Part shown: in pieces, positions 17,144-26,189 of the stretch | Layout: every line of letters begins with the position of its first letter | How positions within the stretch are numbered: the first letter of the stretch is position 1 | NCBI RefSeq assembly: GCF_000953655.1 | Contig: NZ_LN681225.1 | Location: forward strand, 1,194,001 to 1,258,000 | Source: Legionella hackeliae | GTDB lineage: Bacteria; Pseudomonadota; Gammaproteobacteria; Legionellales; Legionellaceae | Direction of reading: 5' to 3' | DNA: 64,000 nt | Notes under the pieces: model-generated | Told to the model about the DNA's origin: nothing | The model's database searches: none | The model's input: only the letters and a program-made list of their open reading frames with translations | Made by a program: the position numbers and the translations under genes

Positions 17144-18040
17144 TTAATGCTTCGTTATCTCAAAAATCATTGGTGTTGAAAGACAGGCTGGTAAATGTTT
17201 AAACAATCTAATTAAGCCAGTATATTTTAAGAATGAATAGATTATCATAATGTGAAAATGACGTTGTCGAAATTCTGTATCATCCCTCATTCGCATCAGT
17301 GCTTCATACAAGAGTCCTTTTCTGAAGTTATACCTCAACTTTCTTTTTCTGGCATAAGCTTTAATTCCTGTATAAGTAACAAAATTTAAAGAATCCCAGA
17401 TATTTTGTAATGAATTTATCTTCGATTTGAATAAATATTCGCTTATATTTTTCAATGGCTTAATGACAAAAATTTGAAAATGAGGTTCATAGGGAACTAG
17501 ATAATTTGGACAACTATGAATCATTTTTCCGGTTGGAGTTAACACACTTAACATAGAGTCTAATGCAGACGATAGATTTGGAATATGCTCGATTACATTA
17601 TTGCTAAAAATTACGTCATATTTCTCGTTGATTGAATTTAGTGATTCGGCAGTGATTTCAAGAACTGGCAAATTCACGTCAGAATAACAATCCAGAATAA
17701 TAGGTTTAACTTCGCTAAATAGTTCGAACCCGCCCAGTGAGGGCTCAAGTGCTGTGATCTTAAACCCTTGCTGCTTCAAGAATATACTTAAAAGGCAAAG
17801 GCCCGCACCGACTTCCAACAAATTTAATTCTTTTGCCAGATACTTTTCAATTAATGAAAACGAAACTCTAGTTTCATTGATGTAGGTATTGAGGAGGCTT
17901 TTGATTTGTTCAGGAGTGAATTGAGTAGTCGAGGTCGTTTTATCTATAATTAATTCTATTGGTATTGTTTGAATGAATAATTCTAACTCAGTTCTTAAAT
18001 TAAGGTTTTTCGCATAGGTTGTTGAGGAATGTTTTTGCAT
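17144..18040 (-). CDS. Class I SAM-dependent methyltransferase (opposite strand within LPS locus)
   Basis: 298 residues, the only gene on the - strand inside the O-antigen block. SAM motif I is LLEVGAGLCLLSIFL near 73-87 with an acidic LEPSLGG, and the post-motif is NNVIEHIPNLSSALD with LTPTGKMIHSCPNY, typical of Methyltransf_11/UbiE-like enzymes. The region after 190 is basic and probably membrane-associated. It may methylate a sugar or lipid carrier intermediate. No ribosome site is obvious before its ATG at 18040. The reversed orientation and AT-rich flank suggest separate acquisition and its own promoter. Confidence 0.75.
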   Translation of the reverse strand: MQKHSSTTYAKNLNLRTELELFIQTIPIELIIDKTTSTTQFTPEQIKSLLNTYINETRVSFSLIEKYLAKELNLLEVGAGLCLLSIFLKQQGFKITALEPSLGGFELFSEVKPIILDCYSDVNLPVLEITAESLNSINEKYDVIFSNNVIEHIPNLSSALDSMLSVLTPTGKMIHSCPNYLVPYEPHFQIFVIKPLKNISEYLFKSKINSLQNIWDSLNFVTYTGIKAYARKRKLRYNFRKGLLYEALMRMRDDTEFRQRHFHIMIIYSFLKYTGLIRLFKHLPACLSTPMIFEITKH

Positions 18041-18336
18041 TGGACAAGGCTTGTATTTTTGTAGAAATTTTCATTTTTATAATTTAAAAAAAAAATAAAA
18101 TCAATATAATTGCAATCCATATTTTAGGAGAAATTTATATTTAGTTATTTTAAAGTTATAGGGATTTTATAATTTTGTCCCTTGTGTTAATTTCCATGTA
18201 ATACGGCTAAATTGGGATATCTAAAAATATGCTCCTTTATCAGATGATAAGCTATTAATAACCTACAGTTATTATCTGTGGCTTGTTCAATTTGTAGGGA
18301 CCATTTAAGCCAGATGAAAAGGAGATTTATTGCCTC
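18041..18336. other. AT-rich intergenic region between divergent LPS genes
   Basis: 296 bases with A- and T-runs separate the divergent methyltransferase and GT2 genes. Promoters for both are expected here. I find no confident sigma-70 pair, no operator palindrome and no small gene. AAAAGGAG lies 12 bases before the GT2 start. Confidence 0.5.
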
Positions 18337-19323
18337 ATGAAACTTTCTATTGTTACCACACTTTTTAAATCAGAGTCTTATGTTGAGGAGTTTTGTCGAC
18401 GAGCAGCAGACACGGCTCGTAAACTGGTTGGCAACAATTACGAAATTATATTGGTTAATGATGGTTCTCCAGATAGAAGTCTTGAAATAGCGATAGAATT
18501 CGCGAAAAAAAATCCCCGAATTATAGTCATTGAGCTTTCACGTAATTTTGGCCACCATAAAGCGATGATGACAGGTTTAGCGTATGCGAAGGGTGAAAAA
18601 GTCTATCTCATTGATAGTGATCTCGAAGAAGAACCTGAGTGGCTGTTGGATTTTAATAAACAAATGCAAGAAGGGCAATGCGACGTCGTATATGGAGTCC
18701 AGGAAAAAAGGAAGGGGAAACTATTCGAGCGCTTTAGTGGAGAGATTTTTTATAAACTTTTTCGTTTGTTAACCAAGTTGGATATGCCAAGCAATAATAC
18801 GGTTGCCCGTTTGATGACCCATCGTTATGTGCGAGCTTTGGTTAAACACCAAGAGCGGGAGGTGTTTATTGCCGGGCTATGGTATATAACTGGATTTAGG
18901 CAATATCCCTATATTGTAAAAAAGCATAGCAGAGGGGACTCATCTTATACATTTCGGCATAAGCTGTCTTTGTTAGTCAACTCCATTACTTCATTTAGTA
19001 ACACCCCTTTAGTTAGTATTTTTTATATAGGGATTCTAATTTTATTATTTTCAGGTGGGTACACTATTTTTTTAATAATCAATCGCTTTTGTTTCCATCA
19101 AGTTTTAACCGGTTGGACTTCATTGATGGCTTCGATTTGGTTATTGGGTGGGCTTATAGTGTCTTTTATTGGAGTTATAGGAATTTACCTTTCTAAAATT
19201 TTTTCTGAAATTAAGCAACGGCCTTACACAATTATTAGGCACATTTATGAGTCCCTGTCTGATCAGGAGTCTGAATCTCAATTGAGTAAAATGTTAGGGC
19301 TGAAGACCATGTCATCAGAGTAA
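18337..19323 (+). CDS. GtrB/DPM1-like glycosyltransferase family 2 with C-terminal membrane spans
   Basis: 328 residues, ATG at 18337. GT-A fold with LVNDGSPDRSLE near 45 and DSDLEEEPEWL near 95 as the metal-binding acidic motif, plus SRNFGHHKA, all typical of polyprenyl-phosphate sugar synthases. Two hydrophobic spans (about 230-250 and 262-285) anchor it. It would make undecaprenyl-phosphate glucose or a related sugar on the cytoplasmic face. The GtrA-like gene follows after three bases, matching gtrA/gtrB pairs that modify O-antigen in the periplasm. The third component, a GT-C transferase, could be the protein at 1718-3280, but that link is speculative. Confidence 0.82.
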   Translation: MKLSIVTTLFKSESYVEEFCRRAADTARKLVGNNYEIILVNDGSPDRSLEIAIEFAKKNPRIIVIELSRNFGHHKAMMTGLAYAKGEKVYLIDSDLEEEPEWLLDFNKQMQEGQCDVVYGVQEKRKGKLFERFSGEIFYKLFRLLTKLDMPSNNTVARLMTHRYVRALVKHQEREVFIAGLWYITGFRQYPYIVKKHSRGDSSYTFRHKLSLLVNSITSFSNTPLVSIFYIGILILLFSGGYTIFLIINRFCFHQVLTGWTSLMASIWLLGGLIVSFIGVIGIYLSKIFSEIKQRPYTIIRHIYESLSDQESESQLSKMLGLKTMSSE

Positions 19324-19326
19324 TAT

Positions 19327-19737
19327 ATGCTAAAGTTTTTTATATTATTGCAGTTTATTCGTTCAAGTTTTTTTAGTGTAGTGAATAATTTGCTAGGTTA
19401 TGTGGTTTTTCTCTTTCTCACTTCTCTGGGCATCGCACCAAAGAATGCAGTCACTATTTGGTATATTCCTGCAATTATTTGCAGTTTTTGGAGTAATTAC
19501 CGATGGGTATTTTCTGCTAAATTAAATTTACCAGAAACAATCATTCGCTTTATAATCGTTTATGTTTCAGCGTATCTAGTTAACTTGCTATTATTATGGG
19601 GGTTTGTGGATAAACTAGATTATCCTTATCAGTTTGTTCAACTTTTTGCAATTGCACCTGTGGCTGTTTTTCTTTTTTGTGGATGTAAATACTTCGTTTT
19701 TGAGGGTACACTTGGTTTAGAACCTGGCAAGGGTTGA
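19327..19737 (+). CDS. GtrA-family membrane protein (polyprenyl-P-sugar flippase candidate)
   Basis: 136 residues with four hydrophobic segments and the GtrA family pattern: an N-terminal RSSFFSVVNNLLGYVVF, then CSFWSNYRWVF and CKYFVF near the end. GtrA proteins are thought to flip undecaprenyl-phosphate sugars across the inner membrane. It starts at ATG 19327, three bases after the GT2 stop, so the two are one unit. The gap of 106 bp before rmlB may hold a separate promoter. Confidence 0.8.
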   Translation: MLKFFILLQFIRSSFFSVVNNLLGYVVFLFLTSLGIAPKNAVTIWYIPAIICSFWSNYRWVFSAKLNLPETIIRFIIVYVSAYLVNLLLLWGFVDKLDYPYQFVQLFAIAPVAVFLFCGCKYFVFEGTLGLEPGKG

Positions 19738-19843
19738 GAAGAATGCCATTCTCAGTAGCTTTGTTCGCATGCCTGCGTAAAAATAAATAGTTAGTTTAAA
19801 GGCAATTTAAGTTATAATTCAAGAAAATTATTGGTTTTCCTGT

Positions 19844-20917
19844 ATGAAAATTCTAATTACCGGTGGTGCCGGTTTCATAGGATCTGCGTTAATTCGCTAC
19901 CTTATTACTAATACTGAGCATGTTGTACTCAACATCGATAAGCTCACTTATGCGGGTAATTTAGAGTCGCTACAAACAGTAAGTAATCATCCTCGTTACA
20001 GCTTTGCACAGGCTGATATTTGTAATATCCATGCTATTCACCACCTCGTTAATAAATTTCAGCCAGATGCTATTATGCACTTGGCGGCTGAGAGTCATGT
20101 TGATCGTTCGATTGATTCTGCAGCTGATTTTATTCAAACCAATATTGTTGGTACCTATTCCCTGCTAGAGGTTGCAAGGGCATATTGGGCGAAGCTCCCA
20201 GTATCTGAGCAACAAACATTTCGATTTCATCATATTTCTACAGATGAGGTCTATGGAGATTTAGGATATACAGATGATTTTTTTACTGAGGAGACTCCTT
20301 ACTCACCTAGCTCTCCTTATTCTGCCAGTAAAGCCAGTTCTGATCATCTAGTACGTGCTTGGCATAGAACTTATAAACTGCCAGTGCTCATTACAAACTG
20401 TTCTAACAATTACGGACCTTATCAATTTCCAGAAAAACTAATTCCTCTCATGATATTAAAAGCTCTGTCAGGCGAACGATTACCTGTTTATGGTGATGGT
20501 AGTCAAATTCGTGATTGGTTATATGTGGATGATCATGTCCGTGCATTATATTGTGTGCTCACCAAAGGCCGGGTAGGGGAAACCTATAATATTGGTGGAA
20601 ATAATGAAAAAACAAATCTTGAAGTCGTAACAACGATTTGTGATATTTTGCAAACAAGTATTCCTGCAAATCAACTGGGTATTAAACAATTTCATGAGCT
20701 AATCACTTATGTAAAAGATAGGCCTGGGCATGATCATCGTTATGCAATTGATGCTCGAAAAATTAAGGAAGAGTTAGGATGGATCCCTGCGAAGAACTTC
20801 ATGCAGGGACTGCAAGAAACAATTGAATGGTATCTTGGTAATATGCAATGGTGTCGAAATATCAAAGACGGCTCCTATCGTAATTTTACTAACCATTCAA
20901 AGGAGCTATGTCTATGA
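19844..20917 (+). CDS. rmlB: dTDP-glucose 4,6-dehydratase
   Basis: 357 residues, ATG at 19844. Typical RmlB/Rff[12 protein letters not shown] (7-17), [22 protein letters not shown], catalytic [10 protein letters not shown], and [18 protein letters not shown]. It converts dTDP-glucose to dTDP-4-keto-6-deoxyglucose. The stop overlaps the rmlA start by four bases (ATGA). No rmlC or rmlD follows; the next gene is a WecE-like aminotransferase, so this copy more likely serves dTDP-Fuc4NAc synthesis, as rffG does in enterobacteria, than dTDP-rhamnose. Confidence 0.95.
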   Translation: MKILITGGAGFIGSALIRYLITNTEHVVLNIDKLTYAGNLESLQTVSNHPRYSFAQADICNIHAIHHLVNKFQPDAIMHLAAESHVDRSIDSAADFIQTNIVGTYSLLEVARAYWAKLPVSEQQTFRFHHISTDEVYGDLGYTDDFFTEETPYSPSSPYSASKASSDHLVRAWHRTYKLPVLITNCSNNYGPYQFPEKLIPLMILKALSGERLPVYGDGSQIRDWLYVDDHVRALYCVLTKGRVGETYNIGGNNEKTNLEVVTTICDILQTSIPANQLGIKQFHELITYVKDRPGHDHRYAIDARKIKEELGWIPAKNFMQGLQETIEWYLGNMQWCRNIKDGSYRNFTNHSKELCL

Positions 20918-21837
20918 AAGGGATTATCTTGGCTGGTGGAACCGGAAGTAGATTATACCCAATCACAAAAGGGGTTTCGAAACAGTTATTGCCAGTTTAT
21001 GACAAGCCCATGATTTATTATCCTCTTTCTGTGCTCATGCTCGCTGGAATTCGTGAAATTTTAGTGATTACTACTCCTGAAGATAAGGCTGCATTTATGC
21101 GTCTTTTAGGAGATGGGCAACAGTTTGGAATTCGATTAACCTATGAGGTGCAAGAAAAACCTGAGGGATTAGCGCAAGCTTTTATAATTGGCGAGTCTTT
21201 CATCGGCATTGATTCCGTTTGCCTGGTCTTAGGCGATAATATTTTTTACGGTCAAGGCTTTCGACCAAAATTAAAAGAAGTTGCAAATCGAACTACTGGG
21301 GCGACGGTGTTTGGCTATCAGGTCAAAGATCCAGAGCGTTTTGGTGTGGTTGAGTTTGATGAGAATTTACGCGCCATTTCTATTGAAGAAAAGCCGAATA
21401 GTCCGCGGTCAAATTTTGCTGTAACCGGATTATATTTTTATGATAATCAGGTCATTGATATCGCTAAACAAATTAAACCTTCTTACAGAAATGAGCTCGA
21501 AATAACCTGTGTAAATCAAGCATATCTCGAAGCGGGACAATTGAATGTGGAATTACTAGGGCGTGGATTTGCATGGTTGGATACTGGAAATCATGAGAGT
21601 CTTTTAGAGGCAAGCATGTTTGTGCAAACCATTGAGCATCGCCAGGGATTAAAAATCGCTTGTTTAGAAGAAATAGCCTACAACAATGGTTGGTTATCTG
21701 ACAGTGAACTCCATGCGATTGGCAGCGCTTTAAATAAAAGCAATTATGGGAATTACTTACTCTCGTTGTTGGGCAAGAATCATATTAATGACATTCTATA
21801 TGGTTCTAAAAATAAATCTGAAGCGGTTACCGGATAA
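20914..21837 (+). CDS. rmlA: Glucose-1-phosphate thymidylyltransferase
   Basis: 307 residues from ATG 20914, eight bases after AGGAG (20901-20905); the ATG at 20908 is too close to that site. Signatures: [63 protein letters not shown]. It makes dTDP-glucose from dTTP and glucose-1-phosphate and supplies RmlB. The C-terminus is slightly longer than the family mean (about 290), ending in a polar tail. The gene overlaps rmlB and is followed by the wecE-like gene after eight bases. Confidence 0.95.
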   Translation: MKGIILAGGTGSRLYPITKGVSKQLLPVYDKPMIYYPLSVLMLAGIREILVITTPEDKAAFMRLLGDGQQFGIRLTYEVQEKPEGLAQAFIIGESFIGIDSVCLVLGDNIFYGQGFRPKLKEVANRTTGATVFGYQVKDPERFGVVEFDENLRAISIEEKPNSPRSNFAVTGLYFYDNQVIDIAKQIKPSYRNELEITCVNQAYLEAGQLNVELLGRGFAWLDTGNHESLLEASMFVQTIEHRQGLKIACLEEIAYNNGWLSDSELHAIGSALNKSNYGNYLLSLLGKNHINDILYGSKNKSEAVTG

Positions 21838-21845
21838 ATTATTAA

Positions 21846-22979
21846 ATGATTAACTTTAACAAACCTCCTGTGCTAGGAACTGAACTGGGTTATATTTCTG
21901 AAATCATAAATGCCAATGGCAAGTTATGTGGCGATGGTAATTATTCAAAACGTTGCGAAGCATGGTTGGAACAACCCTCGTCTGTCATAAAAGCTTTGCT
22001 CACACCTTCTTGTACTGCTGCCTTGGAAATGACGGCACTATTGATTGATATTCACCCAGGCGATGAGGTTATCATGCCTAGCTATACCTTCGTAAGTACC
22101 GCAAATGCCTTTGTTCTGCGAGGGGCAAAAATAGTTTTTGTTGATATTCGACCAGACACGATGAATATCGATGAGAAAAAAATTGAAGCAGCAATTACCC
22201 CAAAAACAAAAGCCATAGTTCCTGTGCATTATGCAGGAGTTGCTTGTGAAATGGATGCCATTATGGCATTAGCTAACCGCTATAACCTATACGTTATTGA
22301 AGATGCTGCTCAAGGTGTCATGGCTACTTATAAAGGACGACAGTTAGGCTCAATTGGTCATTTAGGTTGCTACAGTTTTCATGAAACAAAAAATTATACC
22401 TCAGGCGGAGAGGGTGGGGCCCTGCTTATTAACGATGAGCGTTTTGTTGAGCGCGCCGAGGTAATCCGTGAGAAAGGAACAAATCGCTCCCAATTTTTAC
22501 GAGGTCAGGTGGATAAATACACCTGGAGAGACATTGGTTCCAGTTTCTTGCCCAGTGAACTTCAGGCAGCCTATCTTTTAGCGCAGCTTGAAGCGGCTTC
22601 GCAAATTAATGAAAAGCGCCTGGCACTATGGCATCAATACCATGAAGCACTTGAGTCGATAAATGAGCTTATTCATCAACCACATGTACCTTCTGAGTGT
22701 GTCCATAACGCACATATGTATTATATCAAGCTTGATTCACTGACAATGCGTGACACATTTATTGATAAAATGAAGGCACATAATATTCAAACTCCATTTC
22801 ATTACGTACCGCTGCACTCAAGTCCAGCAGGTTTAAAATATGGAAGATTCTCAGGTAAGGATGAATTTACAACCACAGAAAGCGAGAAGCTTGTCCGCTT
22901 GCCTCTTTGGTTTAACCTGACGCATGCAGAGGCTGAGTTGGTTGTTAATAAGGCTATTACAAGCTTAAGGGAGCTCTAG
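21846..22979 (+). CDS. wecE: dTDP-4-amino-4,6-dideoxygalactose transaminase (WecE/RffA type)
   Basis: 377 residues, ATG at 21846. It aligns by eye with WecE: NFNKPPVLGTELGYI opening, TPSCTAALEM, PGDEVIMPSYTFVSTANAF, EDAAQGVMA, and PLP-binding Lys182 in FHETKNYTSGGEGGA, then GTNRSQF and YTWRDIGSSFLPSEL. WecE transfers the amino group of glutamate to dTDP-4-keto-6-deoxyglucose to give dTDP-Fuc4N. It lies between rmlA and a WzxE-like flippase, the same order as rffH-rffC-wecE-wzxE of enterobacteria except that the acetyltransferase is missing from between them. Confidence 0.9.
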   Translation: MINFNKPPVLGTELGYISEIINANGKLCGDGNYSKRCEAWLEQPSSVIKALLTPSCTAALEMTALLIDIHPGDEVIMPSYTFVSTANAFVLRGAKIVFVDIRPDTMNIDEKKIEAAITPKTKAIVPVHYAGVACEMDAIMALANRYNLYVIEDAAQGVMATYKGRQLGSIGHLGCYSFHETKNYTSGGEGGALLINDERFVERAEVIREKGTNRSQFLRGQVDKYTWRDIGSSFLPSELQAAYLLAQLEAASQINEKRLALWHQYHEALESINELIHQPHVPSECVHNAHMYYIKLDSLTMRDTFIDKMKAHNIQTPFHYVPLHSSPAGLKYGRFSGKDEFTTTESEKLVRLPLWFNLTHAEAELVVNKAITSLREL

Positions 22980-24250
22980 TGCAGCAGTTTAAAGTTGCAA
23001 TATTAACGGCAGTCTCTCATTTAAGTCGTTTATTAGTTAATTTATTTATTATTAAACAAATCGCATTAACCCAAGGGCCTGAAGGTTTGGGGCTCTTGGG
23101 CAACTTTATGACCTTAGTCACTATTGCGGGTACGCTAGCGGGAGGTGGTATTACTGCCGGAATTATTAAATATATTTCAGAGTACAGAGGTTCACCTGAT
23201 AAACAACTACGTTTTGCTACGAGTGCCTTTTTTTATACTGGCATTTGTGCGTTACTGACCTTAGGTATTGGGCTTATTTTAAGTAAACAATTAACAGCCT
23301 ACATTTTTTTAAATTCAGAGTACCGTATTTATATTTATTTTTTCTTGATAGCCCAGGTATTCATCTCATTGAATAACTTTGCCTATGGTCTTTTAAATGG
23401 TTTTCGTCATAATACAGCGTATGCAGTTTTAGTAGTTCTTGGGAATCTTTTTGCCGTTGCCCTCGCAAGCTATATGATACCGAATTATGGATTTCGGGGA
23501 GCGGTAGTGGCAATAACAGCACCGATTCTTTGCCCCTTTATTCCTGCCATTTATTATGCGCTGTCAAAACGCATTTGGCGTTATTTACGATTTGACTCTA
23601 TAAAACAAGATGGTCTTTTACTAAGTAAATTTAGTTTAATGTTACTTTTTAGCACCGTTTGTTTTCCCATTGTGGAAATGTCTATTAGAAATAAAATTAT
23701 TTACTTGCTGGGGATAGAAGCGGCAGGTTTTTGGCAGGCAATTACCAAATTGTCAGCGGCATATCTCAGTTTTTATTCACTTTTTCTGTCGTTTTATTTT
23801 GTGCCTATTGTTTCGCCTAAACAAGAGAATGCGAGTATCGTACGTGAAGTTAACAAAATGATTCTTTTCATTGGCAGTTTATTCCTTTCAATGATGCTTT
23901 TTTTCTTTTTCTGTAGAAATTTTGTAATAACGATGGTTTATACCGATAAATTTTTAAGCATGAGCCACTTGTTTTTACTGCAAATGCTAGGGGATTTTTT
24001 CCGTGTGATTGGATGGGTAGTGGGGTTTGTGGTTGTCGCCAAGGCGGCGACGAAACTATACATCGTAGGTGAAATCATACAGGGAGCTTTATTTATTCTG
24101 CTATGCTCGGTTGAGCTTCATTATTCTGCTTCTTTATCTGCTGTCGTACTGTCTTATGTGTGTACTGCCTTTTTGTATTGTGTAATAGTATTGGCAGTAT
24201 TTTACTATTTTTATCGAAGTAAACGCCCCACGTTAGTCATGGAAATATAG
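22979..24250 (+). CDS. WzxE-like lipid-linked oligosaccharide flippase
   Basis: 423 residues with GTG start at 22979 overlapping the wecE stop by one base and AGGGAG upstream. Twelve or so hydrophobic spans and the WzxE-like opening FKVAILTAVSHLSRLLVNL, followed by GPEGLGLLGNFMTLVTIAGT, closely parallel to the E. coli ECA flippase. It should move the undecaprenyl-PP-linked repeat to the periplasmic face for Wzy. It is the only Wzx-type gene in the window. Adjacent to wecE, as wzxE is in ECA clusters. Confidence 0.87.
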   Translation: MQQFKVAILTAVSHLSRLLVNLFIIKQIALTQGPEGLGLLGNFMTLVTIAGTLAGGGITAGIIKYISEYRGSPDKQLRFATSAFFYTGICALLTLGIGLILSKQLTAYIFLNSEYRIYIYFFLIAQVFISLNNFAYGLLNGFRHNTAYAVLVVLGNLFAVALASYMIPNYGFRGAVVAITAPILCPFIPAIYYALSKRIWRYLRFDSIKQDGLLLSKFSLMLLFSTVCFPIVEMSIRNKIIYLLGIEAAGFWQAITKLSAAYLSFYSLFLSFYFVPIVSPKQENASIVREVNKMILFIGSLFLSMMLFFFFCRNFVITMVYTDKFLSMSHLFLLQMLGDFFRVIGWVVGFVVVAKAATKLYIVGEIIQGALFILLCSVELHYSASLSAVVLSYVCTAFLYCVIVLAVFYYFYRSKRPTLVMEI

Positions 24251-24253
24251 ATT

Positions 24254-25162
24254 ATGCTAAATGCTACAGTTGTTGTCTCTTGTTACAATCAAAAAGATTA
24301 TATCAGCGAAGCGCTTGAAAGTGTTTTAAATCAAAAGACGGATTTTGATTTTAATATTTTAGTCGCTGATGATTGTTCCAAGGATGGTACTCAAGAAATC
24401 ATTGCTCACTACCAGTCATTATACCCTGAAAAAATAACGGCGATTTTGCGCAAAGAAAACATTGGTGCGGGGCGAAATTATATTGAAACTCATAAAATGG
24501 CCACGGGGGATATTGTGTTTCACTTGGATGGTGATGACATTATGTTGCCTGGTAAATTACAAAAGCAATTTGATTTGTTCAAAGACGACAACACCATAAA
24601 CATAGTGTTCCACCGAGCTCTTTATTTTTCGGATGACTTAAGTTACCAGGCAGAGACGGGTGCTCCTACTCCCAATAGCCCTATTCTATTTTTTGCTGTC
24701 AAGGATTTGGCATTATGGGGCACCGTAGCAGTTCATAGTTCTTATGCTTACCGTCGTGTGGCCCGTAAAGTTATGGATCCGAAGCGTGATTTTATGGAAT
24801 GGTTTTTTGCAATGGATTCTTTAATTCCTGAAGGAAAAGGGGCCTATATTAATGAAATATTGGTGAAATACCGTTGTAATCCTATGGGGGGTGCTTATCT
24901 GGCAAGCAAAAAAGGAAGGCAAAAAGCCTACAATATCTATTTTACTGATTTATTTCAGTACTTTGAAAAATACCCAGCTTTAAGAAAAGAACTGTATACC
25001 AATTGCCTCGTTACAACATTGGCTATGATGAAAGGGGGATGTGGCTATCCGAAAAATATTCTCGCCTTTTTAATGAGAAAATTTTATTACTTACGTTTTT
25101 CAAATTTTAAAAAAACAATAAAAATGAGGGCCTCAGTTGCTCCTGCTAAAAAAATCAGATAG
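24254..25162 (+). CDS. Glycosyltransferase family 2
   Basis: 302 residues, ATG at 24254. GT-A fold: VVVSCYNQKDYISEALESVL, VADDCSKDGT, and the metal-binding DGDD near residue 94 (HLDGDDIMLPGKL). The C-terminal third is basic with aromatic residues, suggesting membrane contact. It would add a sugar to the O-unit, and by position after the flippase it is a candidate for the Fuc4NAc transferase, though WecF is a different family (GT56). The last eight bases overlap the 3' end of the convergent acyltransferase gene. Confidence 0.82.
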   Translation: MLNATVVVSCYNQKDYISEALESVLNQKTDFDFNILVADDCSKDGTQEIIAHYQSLYPEKITAILRKENIGAGRNYIETHKMATGDIVFHLDGDDIMLPGKLQKQFDLFKDDNTINIVFHRALYFSDDLSYQAETGAPTPNSPILFFAVKDLALWGTVAVHSSYAYRRVARKVMDPKRDFMEWFFAMDSLIPEGKGAYINEILVKYRCNPMGGAYLASKKGRQKAYNIYFTDLFQYFEKYPALRKELYTNCLVTTLAMMKGGCGYPKNILAFLMRKFYYLRFSNFKKTIKMRASVAPAKKIR

Positions 25163-26189
25163 AGGTATTTAAACTCCTAGACTCTCTTGCGGTAGTAAGG
25201 ATGTGTTTTCGATTTGCAAAAGAGTAGAAGTAAAGTTGCGCTGGTTTCTCAATGAAGGTATAGCTTAGATAAGACGCTATCACGATGCAGGGTAAACCAA
25301 AACATGCAATGAACAATGAATGAAACCCAAATGCGGTAGCAAAGGAATGTAGGGCCGCCAAAATTAAAACATGGCATAGATAAGTCGAATAAGACCAGTT
25401 CCCCAAATGGATAATCCATAGATGATTTAACCTGTGATTTTGTGAAATAACTGCTGTAAAAATTAGCGCACAAGGAATACCAGTACGCAGATAGTGATGT
25501 CCGGCTTTCTCAAATCCAATCACTAATAAGGCCAATATGACAAAAGCGATGGCTGCAGAACCAGGAATTTTTTGTATGAGTCCTTTTTTCCATAGAAGAT
25601 TAACTATTACTCCAAATAAAAATTCGAGCATCATTTTATTCGAGTAAAATGAAAAATTATTTAATTTTGAGCCTGCAAAAATTAATAAACATAGTCCTAG
25701 TGTGGTTGCTACAAGGCGAAATTTTGTGGGTAAAATAAGCGTTAGGGCAACAATAAAATAGAAAACCATTTCGTAATTGAGTGTCCACCCCACAGTTAAC
25801 AAAGGATAAAATCCTATGCCTGAGGGATTATTCTCCGGTAAAAAGAAAAGGCTTTTTAGAAGAAATAGGGGAGAAAAGGCGGTGGAAGGGATTAATCCTT
25901 GGTAATGAATCACCAAAACTGCAACAAGAAGAGTAAAAAACCAGTAGGCAGGTATAATACGGGCTATTCGTTGAAGCATGAATTGTTTAAAAGTAATCAC
26001 CTTCCCAGAAATAGAGTGATAAATAACGAAACCACTGATTACAAAAAATAAATCAACTCCATAAGCACCATAATAAAAAAAATAAGCGAGCCCATCAGAG
26101 GTTCCAGATTTAAAGGCAATTTGAAAAAAATGATGCAACACAACCATCCAAGCCGCTAAGGCTCGGAGGTATTGAATTGAGTTGATCAT
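25155..26189 (-). CDS. Acyltransferase 3 (OafA-like) membrane O-acyltransferase
   Basis: 344 residues with about ten membrane spans. Opening YLRALAAWMVVLHHFFQ carries the R..H pattern of the acyltransferase-3 family, then FFVISGFVIYHS and RIARIIPAYWFF. These enzymes acetylate surface sugars; L. pneumophila Lag-1 is a family member that O-acetylates the O-chain. The ATG overlaps the pgi stop by four bases, so it is translated with pgi. The short C-terminus lacks the SGNH domain of two-domain OafA. Substrate position is unknown. Confidence 0.83.
   Translation of the reverse strand: MINSIQYLRALAAWMVVLHHFFQIAFKSGTSDGLAYFFYYGAYGVDLFFVISGFVIYHSISGKVITFKQFMLQRIARIIPAYWFFTLLVAVLVIHYQGLIPSTAFSPLFLLKSLFFLPENNPSGIGFYPLLTVGWTLNYEMVFYFIVALTLILPTKFRLVATTLGLCLLIFAGSKLNNFSFYSNKMMLEFLFGVIVNLLWKKGLIQKIPGSAAIAFVILALLVIGFEKAGHHYLRTGIPCALIFTAVISQNHRLNHLWIIHLGNWSYSTYLCHVLILAALHSFATAFGFHSLFIACFGLPCIVIASYLSYTFIEKPAQLYFYSFANRKHILTTARESRSLNTSI

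Noticed and set aside
19844-21837. dTDP-rhamnose operon
   Set aside because: rmlA and rmlB are present, but rmlC is absent and the only RmlD-like protein (4680-5552) belongs to the UDP-L-sugar cassette; the next gene is WecE-like.
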